Origin: Polyangium spumosum
Lineage (GTDB): Bacteria; Myxococcota_A; Polyangia; Polyangiales; Polyangiaceae
Direction of reading: 5' to 3'
Length of the DNA: 64,000 nucleotides
Assembly: GCF_009649845.1 (NCBI RefSeq)
Contig: NZ_WJIE01000003.1
Coordinates: 310,001 to 374,000 of the forward strand
The notes beneath the pieces are model-generated. The model did no database searches and was not told where the DNA came from. It saw only the letters and a program-made list of their open reading frames with translations. How positions within the stretch are numbered: the stretch's first letter is position 1; each line of letters begins with the position of its first letter. Both the position numbers and the translations under genes were made by a program. Shown one piece after another: positions 14,432 through 25,274 of this stretch.

Positions 14432-15248
14432 TCCCCCTCTTCCCCCCATTCCCATCGACCCGGAGGCCGCCAAGGTGGCTTTCGAGACGCTCCTCCCGCG
14501 CCTCGAGCAGCTCCCCAAGGAGACCCTCGCGCCGGTCAATACCAGCGTCGACGCCGCGGCCATCGTCGCCCTCGGCGTCGCCAGGGAGCTCTCGATGCCC
14601 GCGATGCGCGCGCGCTTCGAGCTCGTGCCCGCGCAGCTCTTCGATATCACCGCCCTCGACGACCTCGAGCCAGCCGCCCTCGCGGCCTGGTATGCCACGA
14701 CGAGGCTGCTCGCGGCCAATGCCCAGGCCACCGAGGCCAAGCTCCCCGTCGACCTCGTCGACGAGGCGACGGCGCTCAAGGCCCACATGCTCAAGGTCGG
14801 CGAATACCATTTCGCCCCGACCTCCCCCACCGGCCGTGAAATCATCGCCATTCGCGCCGGGATCGGCTACCGCGACCTCGCCCAGGACCTCTCGCGCCTC
14901 GCCGCGGTGTATCGCGCCGAAAAGACGCAGCTCGCCAAGGACAGCGTCCATTACCGCGCCGTCGACGCCACGCGCGCCGACGAGCTCTCCCACCGTATCC
15001 TGAAGGAGCTCTCCACCTCCCGCAGCAAGGAGCAAGCGCTCTGGACCGAGCGGGTCCAGCGCGCGTGGACCTTGCTCTCCAGCCTTTATGGCGAGGTGAC
15101 GGCCACCGCGGCGTGGCTCCGGCGCAAGGAGGGCGGCGCGGCGGCGTATCCTTCCCTCGTCACGGCGGGGCGCGCGGCGCGCAAGGCGCGGCCCGAGGAC
15201 GCGGCCGACGAACCGACGCCCGGCGAAGGCGAAGCCGCGGGCGGCTGA
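14427..15248 (+). CDS. Hypothetical helical protein, 273 aa
   Basis: A 273-residue, Ala/Leu-rich soluble protein beginning MSPPLPPIPIDPEAAKVAFE. It is predicted all-helical, with long amphipathic segments (DLAQDLSRLAAVYRAEKTQL, DELSHRILKELSTSRSKEQAL, RVQRAWTLLSSLYGEVTATA) and a Glu/Pro/Gly-rich tail. No signal peptide or known motif is visible. The ATG at 14427 lies in an inverted repeat, and no strong Shine-Dalgarno is seen (only AGGG). I do not recognise the family. It is separated from its neighbours by 114 and 149 bases, so it is probably transcribed alone. Confidence 0.75.
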   Translation: MSPPLPPIPIDPEAAKVAFETLLPRLEQLPKETLAPVNTSVDAAAIVALGVARELSMPAMRARFELVPAQLFDITALDDLEPAALAAWYATTRLLAANAQATEAKLPVDLVDEATALKAHMLKVGEYHFAPTSPTGREIIAIRAGIGYRDLAQDLSRLAAVYRAEKTQLAKDSVHYRAVDATRADELSHRILKELSTSRSKEQALWTERVQRAWTLLSSLYGEVTATAAWLRRKEGGAAAYPSLVTAGRAARKARPEDAADEPTPGEGEAAGG

Positions 15249-15397
15249 CGCAGGCGCCACGAACCCTCCCGCCCCCTCCATCGTATTCGTTTCGTGCATG
15301 GGTACCATCGCCCACGCCATTGCGATCCTCGTTTGACTCTCGTATCGGCGTCCCTTAGCTTCGTGGGGCTTTCATCCTTTCAAGGAGCGATACCATC

Positions 15398-16336
15398 ATG
15401 AAGAAGGGCCTTCTCTGCGCGCTCGGCCTCGGGGCGGCGCTCGCGGTCGTCGCTTGCGGCGACGACACGAACAACAACAACAACACGACCGCGTCCTCCT
15501 CGTCCGGGTCGGGTGGCAATGGCGGCAGCGGTGGCAATGGCGGCGGCGCGGCGGCGCTCGAGGTGCAGACGCACGTCTCGCCCGACGGCTTCGCGGTCGA
15601 CTCGCACCTCATCGTCGGCGAGACCGAGGTCGTCCTCGTCGACGGCCAGTTTTTCTCGGCCGAGGCGCAGAAGGTCGTCGACCTCGTCAAGGCGACCAAC
15701 AAGAAGCTCTCCACCGTCTTCCTCACGCACGCCCACCCCGACCATTACATCGGCATGGAGGTCATCCGCTCGGCCTTCCCGGACGCGAAATTCGTGACCA
15801 CGGCCGCCGTCCTCGCCGATTACGACGCCAAGAAGGAGGGCGCGCTCGCTTTCGTGAAAATGAACTTCCCCGGCCAGGTGCCCGACACCGTGGTGACCTT
15901 CGAGGCCCTCGCGGGCAGCACGATCACGGTCGACGGGCACACGCTCGACGTCGTGGAGATCGGAGACGCGGGCGAGAGCGTGGACGCCGCCGGCCTCGCG
16001 CTCCCGGAGCAAAAGGCCCTCTTCGCGGGCGACCTCGTCTACAACAAGCAGCACCTCTGGCTCGCCGAGTGCCAGTTCGACGGCTGGATCAAGAACCTCG
16101 ACGCCATCGCCGCCATGGGCTTCGAGACGTATTATCCGGGCCACGGCGCGAAGGCCACGGCCGCCGTGATCGAGGAGGACAAGAAGTACATCAACGACAC
16201 GAAGCCCATCCTCGAGGCCGCGACCTCGGTCGACGAGGCCGTGACGCAGATCAAGGCCGCCTACCCCGACTGGGGCGGCGACGGCCTGCTCCAGTTCGGC
16301 ACCTCGAATTACTTCATGGCCTGCAAGATGCCCTGA
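15398..16336 (+). CDS. Metallo-beta-lactamase-fold lipoprotein
   Basis: A 312-residue lipoprotein: the signal MKKGLLCALGLGAALAVVAC ends in a lipobox Cys at residue 20, followed by an Asn/Ser/Gly stalk. The mature domain has the zinc motif THAHPDHYIG (HxHxDH) and later GDAGESVDA, ALFAGDLVYN with the bridging Asp, and PGHGAKA with the last His ligand, so the metal site looks complete. It is anchored in the envelope. Relatives hydrolyse varied esters, lactones or thiol adducts, so the substrate cannot be given. ATG 15398 follows AAGGAGCG by eight bases. Confidence 0.9.
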   Translation: MKKGLLCALGLGAALAVVACGDDTNNNNNTTASSSSGSGGNGGSGGNGGGAAALEVQTHVSPDGFAVDSHLIVGETEVVLVDGQFFSAEAQKVVDLVKATNKKLSTVFLTHAHPDHYIGMEVIRSAFPDAKFVTTAAVLADYDAKKEGALAFVKMNFPGQVPDTVVTFEALAGSTITVDGHTLDVVEIGDAGESVDAAGLALPEQKALFAGDLVYNKQHLWLAECQFDGWIKNLDAIAAMGFETYYPGHGAKATAAVIEEDKKYINDTKPILEAATSVDEAVTQIKAAYPDWGGDGLLQFGTSNYFMACKMP

Positions 16337-16386
16337 GCCCGCGCGATCCCCTCCTGCGAGGGCGCGATTTCTGGTAGGCTGCCTCC

Positions 16387-18369
16387 GTGCGCCGCGCCCT
16401 TGCCCTCCTCCTTCCCCTCGCCTCCCTCCTCTCCGCTTGCGCCGACCCCGCGGAACTGCCCGTGCCGCCGCCGTCCGGCGTCGTCGCGCTCTACGGAAAG
16501 CCCGCGGAGACGATCCTCTCGCCTTATCCGTCCGACCGATACACGCGCGCCGACGCGACCACGCCGACGGGCCTGCGCGTGAACATCGGACCGGAGACGG
16601 CGGCCGATCCGCTCCTGACCGGATACCAGGGCACGGTCGAGCAGCTCAATGAAATGGACGGGTTTTCCACGATGGGCGGCGTCGTGGTCAATTTCAGCGG
16701 CCCCATCGACGCGCGCCCCCTCGTGCTCGCGCCCCACGCGGAGCCGCCGCTCACGGGGCCCATCCTCGACGCCGGGGAATACAAAAAACCCGGCGCGCCG
16801 CTCTACCTCGTCGACGTCGACCCGGACTCGCCCGACCGCGGAGAGGCCGTCGGCCTCGTCCCCCGCTGGTTCCCGCAGCCCGACGATGGCTTTTATACGG
16901 ACGACTTCACGCTGATCGCCGAGCCCGCGACGCCGCTCCGCCCCGGGACACGATACCTGTTCGTCGCGACGAACGTGCTGCGCGGCGAGGATGGAAACCC
17001 CGTGCGAAGATCGCCGGACATGGAAGCTTTGCTCGAAGGTGAAGCCGAGGGCGCCTACGGGAGCGAGGTGCGGCGCGTGATCGCCGAGGTCGCGCCGAGC
17101 GGCCTCTTCCAGGCCGAGGACGTGGTGCTCGCGACGGCGTTCACCACGGCCACCGTACGCGCCGGGATCGAGGCGATGGGCGTGGCCGCACGGAAAGCCC
17201 CGGCGCCCGCGCTGCTCTCGCCCTTCGAGGTCGAGACGCCCGCCGAGCCGGGCGGGCGCGTGCGTTTTCGCGGCGTCTACGAGGCGCCCGAGTATCGCGG
17301 CGAGGCGACGGGGAAATGGTCGTTCGAGGGGGGAAGCCCCATCGTCCAGAAGAACGTCGGGCTCGAGGTGTTCCTCTCATTCTCCAGAGCCGAGGTGAGC
17401 GGCAAGCGGCCGGTGGTCATCTATGGGCACGGGCTCGGCGGCGACAAGGATGGCACCTGGGGCACGTCCGAGCGGCTCGCGGAGATCCACCCGAACGGCG
17501 CGGCCGTCTTCGGGATCGACTCGCCCGAGCACGGCTCGCGCGCCAAGAACCCCGACCAGAATGCCCTGGTCGCCGCGTTTGGCTTCTTCGGCATCAACAA
17601 CACGACGGGCGAATTCGACATCGGCAAGGCCCGGGACAATTTCCGGCAAATGGCCTCGGATCAGCTCGAGCTCGTGCGGCTCATCGATTCGCTCGCCTCG
17701 CTCGACCTCTTGCCCGTCGGCGCCCCGGACGGCGTGCCCGACCTCGATACCTCGCGGATCCTCTACATCGGCCATTCGTTCGGCAGCGTGCAGGGGCCGA
17801 CGATCCTCGCGCTCGCGCCCGAGATCCGGCAGGCCGTCTGGAACGTGGGCGGCGACGGGCTCATGATGCTCCTGCGCGACTCGGGGACGTTCGGGATCCT
17901 CGTCGACGCGATGCGTCCACCCAGGACGCCGGACGGGGCGCTCGCCCGCTTCTTCGCGGCGACGCAGGCGATCGTGGACCCGGGCGATCCGATCAACTAC
18001 GCTCGCTTCGTGTCGGGCGAGCCTCTCCCGGGCGCGCCGGAATCGAAGCCGCGCGACGTGCTCTTGCAGGTGGTCATGAACGACACCATCGTCCCGAACT
18101 CGACCAGCGAGGCGCTCGCGCGCGCTTCGGGCATGACGCTCATGAATGCGATCCGCCCGGTGAGCGGCCTGCCCGCGGCGGCGGGGCCGCTCTCGGGCAA
18201 CGGCGAGGCGGGCTCGACGCTGGTGATGTCGCAGTTCGACAAGATCGAGGGGACGAAGCTCGCCGTGCACGGCGAGCTCATCTTCTCGCCCGAGGGGCGC
18301 GCGCAGTACGTGGAGTTTTTCCAGACGGGGCTCGCCGAGCCAAACGCGACGGCGAAGCCGCCTTATTGA
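16387..18369 (+). CDS. Alpha/beta-hydrolase lipoprotein (lipase/esterase-like)
   Basis: A 660-residue lipoprotein starting at GTG 16387, with a signal (MRRALALLLPLASLLSAC) and a lipobox Cys at residue 18. The N-terminal 300 residues are beta-rich, with a Big-like DPLLTGYQGTVEQLNEMDGF region. The catalytic half has VVIYGHGLGGDKDG (oxyanion-side HG motif) and the nucleophile elbow YIGHSFGSVQG (GHSFG). A late VVMNDTIVPNSTSEALA segment would supply the acid and ALAVHGELIF the His-containing strand. It is an exported esterase or lipase with an unknown substrate. The same architecture occurs in large myxobacterial outer-membrane lipoproteins. The 50-base spacing after the metallo-hydrolase gene allows co-transcription. 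Confidence 0.85.
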   Translation: MRRALALLLPLASLLSACADPAELPVPPPSGVVALYGKPAETILSPYPSDRYTRADATTPTGLRVNIGPETAADPLLTGYQGTVEQLNEMDGFSTMGGVVVNFSGPIDARPLVLAPHAEPPLTGPILDAGEYKKPGAPLYLVDVDPDSPDRGEAVGLVPRWFPQPDDGFYTDDFTLIAEPATPLRPGTRYLFVATNVLRGEDGNPVRRSPDMEALLEGEAEGAYGSEVRRVIAEVAPSGLFQAEDVVLATAFTTATVRAGIEAMGVAARKAPAPALLSPFEVETPAEPGGRVRFRGVYEAPEYRGEATGKWSFEGGSPIVQKNVGLEVFLSFSRAEVSGKRPVVIYGHGLGGDKDGTWGTSERLAEIHPNGAAVFGIDSPEHGSRAKNPDQNALVAAFGFFGINNTTGEFDIGKARDNFRQMASDQLELVRLIDSLASLDLLPVGAPDGVPDLDTSRILYIGHSFGSVQGPTILALAPEIRQAVWNVGGDGLMMLLRDSGTFGILVDAMRPPRTPDGALARFFAATQAIVDPGDPINYARFVSGEPLPGAPESKPRDVLLQVVMNDTIVPNSTSEALARASGMTLMNAIRPVSGLPAAAGPLSGNGEAGSTLVMSQFDKIEGTKLAVHGELIFSPEGRAQYVEFFQTGLAEPNATAKPPY

Positions 18370-18396
18370 CGCGAGAATCGCAGGAGAGTTCGACGA

Positions 18397-19866
18397 ATGT
18401 CCCATTTCGACGGTCTGCCGGGCAAGCCGCCGCGCGAGCGGGGTATCTTCTGCAACCGGACCATGAACATGCGGTCGATCAAGGCGATCGGCTACGACAT
18501 GGACTACACCCTCATCCATTACCAGGTGAAGGAGTGGGAGCGCCTCGCGTACGAGCACCTGCGGACGCGCCTGCTCGCCCGCGGCTACCCGGTGGAGGGG
18601 CTCTTCTTCGAGCCGGAGCTCGTGATCCGGGGGCTCATCATCGACACCGAGCTCGGCAACCTGCTCAAGGTGAACCGCTTCGGTTACGTGAAGCGGGCGA
18701 TGCACGGGACGACGCTGCTCGATTTCGAGCCGATGCGCGAGGCCTACGCCCGGACGATCATCGACCTCGCCGAGCCGCGGTACGTCTTTTTGAACACGCT
18801 CTTCTCGCTCTCCGAGGCGTGTATGTACGCGCAGCTCGTCGAGCTCGCGGACGCCGGGCGCATGCCGGCCGGGACGGGGTACGAGCAGCTCTATCGGCTC
18901 GTGAAGAGCGGCCTCGACGAGGCGCACATGGAGGGCCGCATGAAGGCCGAGATCATCGCGGATCCGGACCGATTCGTGGTGCTCGACCCGGAGGCGCCGC
19001 TCGCGCTGCTCGACCAGCAGCGGGCGGGCAAGAAGCTCTTGCTCATCACGAACTCGGAGTGGGGATACACCGACGCGATGATGCGTTATGCATTCGAGCC
19101 CTTCCTGCCGGGTGGGATGCGCTGGCGTGACCTCTTCGACGTGGTGATCGTGCAGGCGCGGAAGCCCGATTTCTTCATGCAGAAATCGCCGCTCTTCGAG
19201 GTCGTGAGCGAGGACGGGCTGCTCCGGCCCTGGATCGGGCCGCTGAAGGAGGGCGGTTCGTATCTCGGCGGCGACGCGACGCAGGTGGAACGCGCGCTCG
19301 GGATCTCGGGCGACGAGATCCTGTACGTGGGCGACCACATCTGGGGCGACGTGCGTGTATCGAAGAGCGTGCTCCGGTGGCGGACGGCGCTCATTCTGTG
19401 GGAGCTCGAAGAGGAGGTGCGAGCGGCCTATGCGTCCCGCGTGGACGAGGCGCGGCTCGTCGCGTTGATGGAGGAGAAAGAGGCGCTCGAGCTCGCCTCC
19501 TGCCAGCTCCGGCTCCTCGCGCAGCGGCACAAGGAGGCGTATGCGCTGCCCGAGGACGCGCCCTCCTGCGACGAGGTCCTCGCGCGGCTGTCGGCGATCA
19601 AGACGGCGATCGTGGAGCTCGACGAGCGGATCGTCCCGCTCGCGAAGGCGGCGGCCGAGGTATCGAACCCGCGCTGGGGATTGCTGCTGCGCACGGGCAA
19701 CGACAAGAGCCACCTCGCCCGGCAGATCGAGCGGTCGGCGGACATCTACACGTCACGTGTCTCGAATTTCCTCCGATACACGCCGTATTCGTATTTTCGA
19801 TCGCGCCGCGGGAGCTTGCCGCACGATCCCTCCGGAGAAGCGCCGAGCCCGAACCCGGGGCCTTGA
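18397..19866 (+). CDS. HAD-family 5'-nucleotidase (cN-II-like, HAD-IG)
   Basis: A 489-residue cytosolic protein. Motif I is GYDMDYTLIHY (Asp 34 and Asp 36), motif II is LLLITNSEWGY, and the late motifs are GDATQVERALG and ILYVGDHIWGDVRVSK. This matches HAD-IG 5'-nucleotidases related to human cytosolic purine nucleotidase, which dephosphorylate IMP/GMP. The long cap (GYPVEGLFFEPELVIRGLII onward) and the C-terminal RVSNFLRYTPYSYFRSRRG tail are family traits. The start is ATG 18397, 28 bases after the lipase gene, with AGGAGAG upstream. Substrate preference is inferred from the family. Confidence 0.9.
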   Translation: MSHFDGLPGKPPRERGIFCNRTMNMRSIKAIGYDMDYTLIHYQVKEWERLAYEHLRTRLLARGYPVEGLFFEPELVIRGLIIDTELGNLLKVNRFGYVKRAMHGTTLLDFEPMREAYARTIIDLAEPRYVFLNTLFSLSEACMYAQLVELADAGRMPAGTGYEQLYRLVKSGLDEAHMEGRMKAEIIADPDRFVVLDPEAPLALLDQQRAGKKLLLITNSEWGYTDAMMRYAFEPFLPGGMRWRDLFDVVIVQARKPDFFMQKSPLFEVVSEDGLLRPWIGPLKEGGSYLGGDATQVERALGISGDEILYVGDHIWGDVRVSKSVLRWRTALILWELEEEVRAAYASRVDEARLVALMEEKEALELASCQLRLLAQRHKEAYALPEDAPSCDEVLARLSAIKTAIVELDERIVPLAKAAAEVSNPRWGLLLRTGNDKSHLARQIERSADIYTSRVSNFLRYTPYSYFRSRRGSLPHDPSGEAPSPNPGP

Positions 19867-19901
19867 CCGCGCCATGCCTTTGGCGAGAGAGTGCCAGCGG
19901 C

Positions 19902-20804
19902 ATGACGAAGCAAGACGATTCTCCTCTCGACCCCGCAGACGAGCTCGGCCGGGCGAAGCGACGCATCGCGGAGCTCGAGGCCGAGCTCGCCGCGGCGAAC
20001 GCGCGGCGAAACGACACGCGCTGGGTGCTCGACGCGCTCGACAAGGCGGGCATCGGCGCCTGGGAATGGGACATCCCGCGCGACGTGGTCACGTGGACCG
20101 ACGGCGTCCTCGTGGTGTACGGGATCGATCGCGCGACCTTCACGGGTGATTACGCGGGCGTGCTCCGGCACGTCCACCCGGAGGACAGGCCCATGCTGAA
20201 GGAGCGGGTCGACCGGGTCTTTCGGGTCGCGGATCCGGGGTACGACATCGAGCACCGGATCGTCACCGCGAAAGGCGAGACGCGGTGGGTGCGCGCGCAC
20301 GGGTTCTCGTATCGGGACGAGAGCGGAAAGCCGTATCGGCTGGCGGGGCTCGTGCTCGATATCACGGAGCAGCGGCGCGAGCAGGCGGAGAAAGAAGCGA
20401 TCCAGCAGCAGATCATCGACGCGCAACGCGAATCGCTTCGGCAGCTCGGCGCGCCGATCATCCCGCTCGCGACAAACGCGCTCGCCATGCCGCTCGTCGG
20501 GACGCTGACGCCCGAGCGGGCGACGCTGGTCACGGAGACCCTGCTCCACGCCGTGACGGAGCGCGCCGCCGAGCACGTGATCCTCGACGTGACGGGCGTG
20601 CCTGCGGTCGACCACGAGGTGGCGGACGGCCTCTTGCGCGTGGCCCAGGCCGTGCGGCTGCTCGGCGCCGAGGTGGCGCTGACGGGAATGCAGCCGGCCG
20701 TGGCGCAGGCCCTCGTGGAGCTCGGCGTCGACATGAGCGCCTTCGTGACGAGGGCCGATCTGCAATCGGGGATCGCCTGGGCGTCGAGGCGCGCCCGGCG
20801 TTAG
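19902..20804 (+). CDS. PAS-STAS sensor protein (RsbR-like)
   Basis: A 300-residue soluble protein in three parts. A coiled-coil start (RRIAELEAELAAANARRND) precedes a PAS fold (VLDALDKAGIGAWEWDIPRD, TGDYAGVLRHVHPEDRPML, ending GLVLDITEQRREQAE). A C-terminal STAS domain follows (IIPLATNALAMPLVGTLTPE, VILDVTGVPAVDHEVADGL, LLGAEVALTGMQPAVAQAL). This is the layout of RsbR-type stressosome sensors. The usual phospho-site Ser/Thr after D-x-T-G-V would be the Asp/His-rich VPAVDHEV, so phosphorylation is uncertain. No partner RsbS/RsbT is adjacent. ATG 19902 has GAGAGA upstream. Confidence 0.88.
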   Translation: MTKQDDSPLDPADELGRAKRRIAELEAELAAANARRNDTRWVLDALDKAGIGAWEWDIPRDVVTWTDGVLVVYGIDRATFTGDYAGVLRHVHPEDRPMLKERVDRVFRVADPGYDIEHRIVTAKGETRWVRAHGFSYRDESGKPYRLAGLVLDITEQRREQAEKEAIQQQIIDAQRESLRQLGAPIIPLATNALAMPLVGTLTPERATLVTETLLHAVTERAAEHVILDVTGVPAVDHEVADGLLRVAQAVRLLGAEVALTGMQPAVAQALVELGVDMSAFVTRADLQSGIAWASRRARR

Positions 20805-20807
20805 GCT

Positions 20808-21932
20808 CTATTTGGCCACCTCGGTCTTGCAGCCGAGGCCGATCTGCACCTTCGCGGCGAGGTCTTTGCGGACGGCGTCGCAGGTGGCCGCGCAGAACGA
20901 TATCTTCGTCGGGATGACGGGGTTATCGTAATACCAGCCGAGCCCGTTCGTGCAATCGGCGTCCTGGAGGATCGTCTGGGGCTCGCCGCCGCTCGACGGC
21001 GTGAAGAGCACGTTCACGAAGCCCGGATCGACCTCGCCGCCCGAGACCTTCGTGGGGATCTCGTAATCGCAGGGCAGGGCCTTGCCGCGGGCCTTCGCGA
21101 GCGCATTCTGGAACTCGACCTGGACGTTGACGCTGCCCACGAGGATGGCCGAATCGGTGCCGCCCGACGACGCGATCAGGTTGGCCGTGTCCTGAGGGAC
21201 GCCCTGGAGGCCAATCACGAACGTCCGCACCTTGAATTGCGAGAGGCCCTTCGCCGCGAGATTGGCGATCACCTGCGGATCCTCGGGGTTCACCCCGCTG
21301 CAGATCGGCGCGGGCCCGACGGGCGCCCCATCCGTCACGAGCAGCACGGCGCAGGACGTGCCCGGCTTTTGCTGCAATGCGTCGGCGCAGGCGAGGATGG
21401 CGCCGCCGAGGGCCGGGTAGATCGGGGTCTTGAAGCCGTTCGGGTCCTCGGCGGCGATCGCCTGAATGATGGGCTCGGCGTTCGCCGGCAGCTCGCCGAA
21501 GGGCACGACGGGCGCCTTGTAGAGCGTCTGATCGCAGGTGGACTCGTCGGGCAGCGGGAAAAAATTGAGCGCGACCGAGGTGCCGGCCGAGCTCGGGTCG
21601 TTGACGAACGCCGCGAGCCCCGCCTCGCCGCTGTTCCACTTCGTTCCCACCATCGAGCTCGACTTGTCGAACGCGATGTAGAGCGAGAGCGGTACGGCCT
21701 TCCCTTCCTCGGTGATGAGGCCGCACCCCGGATCGATCACGCCGCTCGAGCTCGAGCTGCCGGGGCCGACGAAGATATCCCCTCCGGCGCCCATGCCGCC
21801 CGCGCCGCCGTTCCCGCTCCCGGCGCCGGCGCCGCTGGGATTGCCCGCGGGAGGCAGGTTCGAGTCGGGCGCACACGCGCCGCCGAGGGCGCATGCCGAT
21901 AGAACAAGCAAAGCGGCGTGGATACGGTTCAT
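20808..21932 (-). CDS. VWA-domain lipoprotein
   Basis: A 374-residue lipoprotein with a signal (MNRIHAALLVLSACALGGAC) and a lipobox Cys at residue 20, a Gly-rich linker (GAGAGSGNGGAGGMGAGG) and SSSSS. The von Willebrand A fold begins LSLYIAFDKSSSMVGTK, whose DxSxS is the MIDAS metal site. Further strands are CAVLLVTDGAPVGPA and KVRTFVIGLQGV. The C-terminus is Cys-rich (CDYEIPTKV, DADCTNGLGWYYD, CAATCDAVRKDL). It probably mediates adhesion or assembly at the surface. It is divergent from the Gly-rich protein gene, whose stalk is similar, across 139 bases that must hold both promoters; I see no clear -35/-10 pair there. Confidence 0.88.
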   Translation of the reverse strand: MNRIHAALLVLSACALGGACAPDSNLPPAGNPSGAGAGSGNGGAGGMGAGGDIFVGPGSSSSSGVIDPGCGLITEEGKAVPLSLYIAFDKSSSMVGTKWNSGEAGLAAFVNDPSSAGTSVALNFFPLPDESTCDQTLYKAPVVPFGELPANAEPIIQAIAAEDPNGFKTPIYPALGGAILACADALQQKPGTSCAVLLVTDGAPVGPAPICSGVNPEDPQVIANLAAKGLSQFKVRTFVIGLQGVPQDTANLIASSGGTDSAILVGSVNVQVEFQNALAKARGKALPCDYEIPTKVSGGEVDPGFVNVLFTPSSGGEPQTILQDADCTNGLGWYYDNPVIPTKISFCAATCDAVRKDLAAKVQIGLGCKTEVAK

Positions 21933-22071
21933 GTCCGGATGGTGCACGATCGGGGGAGGGCTCGTCAACGGCGCCGGCCCGGGTCGGATGATCACATTCG
22001 GGCTGTACCGCGTTCGTCGAATTGGAAGAAAGTCCTTGCCAAGCGAAGGCGCGGGGGAGAAAGATCGCCGC

Positions 22072-23949
<1,878 letters not shown>

Positions 23950-23977
23950 AGCGGCGCGCTCGCGCGGAAATGAAAGG

Positions 23978-24002
23978 TGGCGGCTCCACACGTGGGCCGC
24001 CG
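23978..24002 (+). terminator. Stem-loop terminator after the Gly-rich gene
   Basis: GGCGGCTCCAC and GTGGGCCGCC form a long, nearly perfect stem with a two-base loop. Only a weak T-rich tail (TTCGTTTCC) follows, about 29 bases after the stop of the Gly-rich lipoprotein gene. Confidence 0.6.
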
Positions 24003-24068
24003 CCTTCGTTTCCAGCCTCCTCGTTTCTTCTTGCGTCGCCGCCGTCCGGACGGTACGGACGGCGGGCA

Positions 24069-25205
24069 ATGGCCATCGAGATCCTCGAGCTCGGCGAGAA
24101 GGACAGGAAGCGGCGGCGGGATTTCCTGGACGTCGCGCGGGACATCTACGCGGACGATCCGGCCTGGGTGCGTCCCCTCGACATGGACATCGAGGATCGC
24201 CTCGACCGGAAGAAGAACCCGTTCTTCGACCATGGCGAGGCGCAGGGCTTCGTCGCCTACCGGGATGGGCGCCGCGTCGGGCGTATCACGGCCCAGATCG
24301 ACCACGCGCACCTCGAGCGGCACAAGGACGCCGCGGGGTTCTTCGGGTTCCTCGATACGGTGGACGATCCCGAGGTCGCCCGCGCCCTGCTGGAGAAGGC
24401 GGCCGCGTGGAACCGCGCCCGCGGGATGAAGCGCCTGCGCGGCCCGCTCTCGCTCAACATCAACGAGGAGCTCGGCTGCCTCGTCGAGGGCTTCGATACG
24501 CCGCCGATGATCATGATGCCCCACCACCGGTCCTACCAGGGCGGGCTCATCGAGCAGGCGGGCCTCACGAAGCTGAAAGACTTCTATGCCTGGACGTACG
24601 ACGTCGGCGCGGTCCCGGCGCGGGCGCAGAAGGCGCACGACGAGATCCTCGGTTTGCCCGAGATCTCGGCCCGCCACCTGGACCCCGAGCGTTTCGGCGA
24701 CGAGGTCCGCATCCTCATGGACATCTTCAATGACGCCTGGAGCGAGAACTGGGGCTTCGTGCCGCTCTCGGAGCGCGAGCTCGCGAAGATGGCCGCGGAC
24801 ATGAAGCTCATCCTGTTCCCGGAGATCACCTACCTCGTCTCGATCGACGGCGAGCCGGCCGCGGTGGCCCTCGCGCTGCCGAACATCAACGAGGTGATCT
24901 CCGATTTCGACGGAAAACTCTTTCCCTTCAACGTGGCGAAGCTCCTCTATCGCCTGCGCGTGAAGGGTCCGAAGAGCGCGCGGCTCATCATCCTCGGCAT
25001 CAAGAAGAAGTACCGGCACGTGCGCAAGTACGCCGGCCTCTCGGCGTTCCTGTACGTCGCCATGAACCGGTCCGCCCACCTGCTCGGCCTCGAGCGCGGC
25101 GAGCTCTCCTGGACCGTCGAGGACAACGCGGCCATCAATGCCGGTATCCGCCTGATGGGCGGCCGCATTTACAAGAAATATCGCGTCTACGAGCGCGAGC
25201 TGTGA
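24069..25205 (+). CDS. Acyl-CoA N-acyltransferase (GNAT)-like protein
   Basis: A 378-residue protein. It begins MAIEILELGEKDRKRRRDFL and continues DIYADDPAWVRPLDMDIEDR. The core FDHGEAQGFVAYRDGRRVGRITAQID is the first GNAT-like sheet. A second half (TYLVSIDGEPAAVALALPNI, ending GELSWTVEDNAAINAGIRLM) has the beta4-beta5-splayed N-x-A arrangement. This size and sequence style match a family of large conserved bacterial proteins of the acyl-CoA N-acyltransferase superfamily. The substrate is unknown. The ATG at 24069 has a weak ribosome site (GGCGGGCA). The gene stands alone between a terminator and a short spacer. Confidence 0.8.
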   Translation: MAIEILELGEKDRKRRRDFLDVARDIYADDPAWVRPLDMDIEDRLDRKKNPFFDHGEAQGFVAYRDGRRVGRITAQIDHAHLERHKDAAGFFGFLDTVDDPEVARALLEKAAAWNRARGMKRLRGPLSLNINEELGCLVEGFDTPPMIMMPHHRSYQGGLIEQAGLTKLKDFYAWTYDVGAVPARAQKAHDEILGLPEISARHLDPERFGDEVRILMDIFNDAWSENWGFVPLSERELAKMAADMKLILFPEITYLVSIDGEPAAVALALPNINEVISDFDGKLFPFNVAKLLYRLRVKGPKSARLIILGIKKKYRHVRKYAGLSAFLYVAMNRSAHLLGLERGELSWTVEDNAAINAGIRLMGGRIYKKYRVYEREL

Positions 25206-25274
25206 TCGAAATGGCCCCCGGCGCTCCGAGAGAAACTTTTTGACGGGGCGAAGGGCCCTCCGTAAAATCCTCCC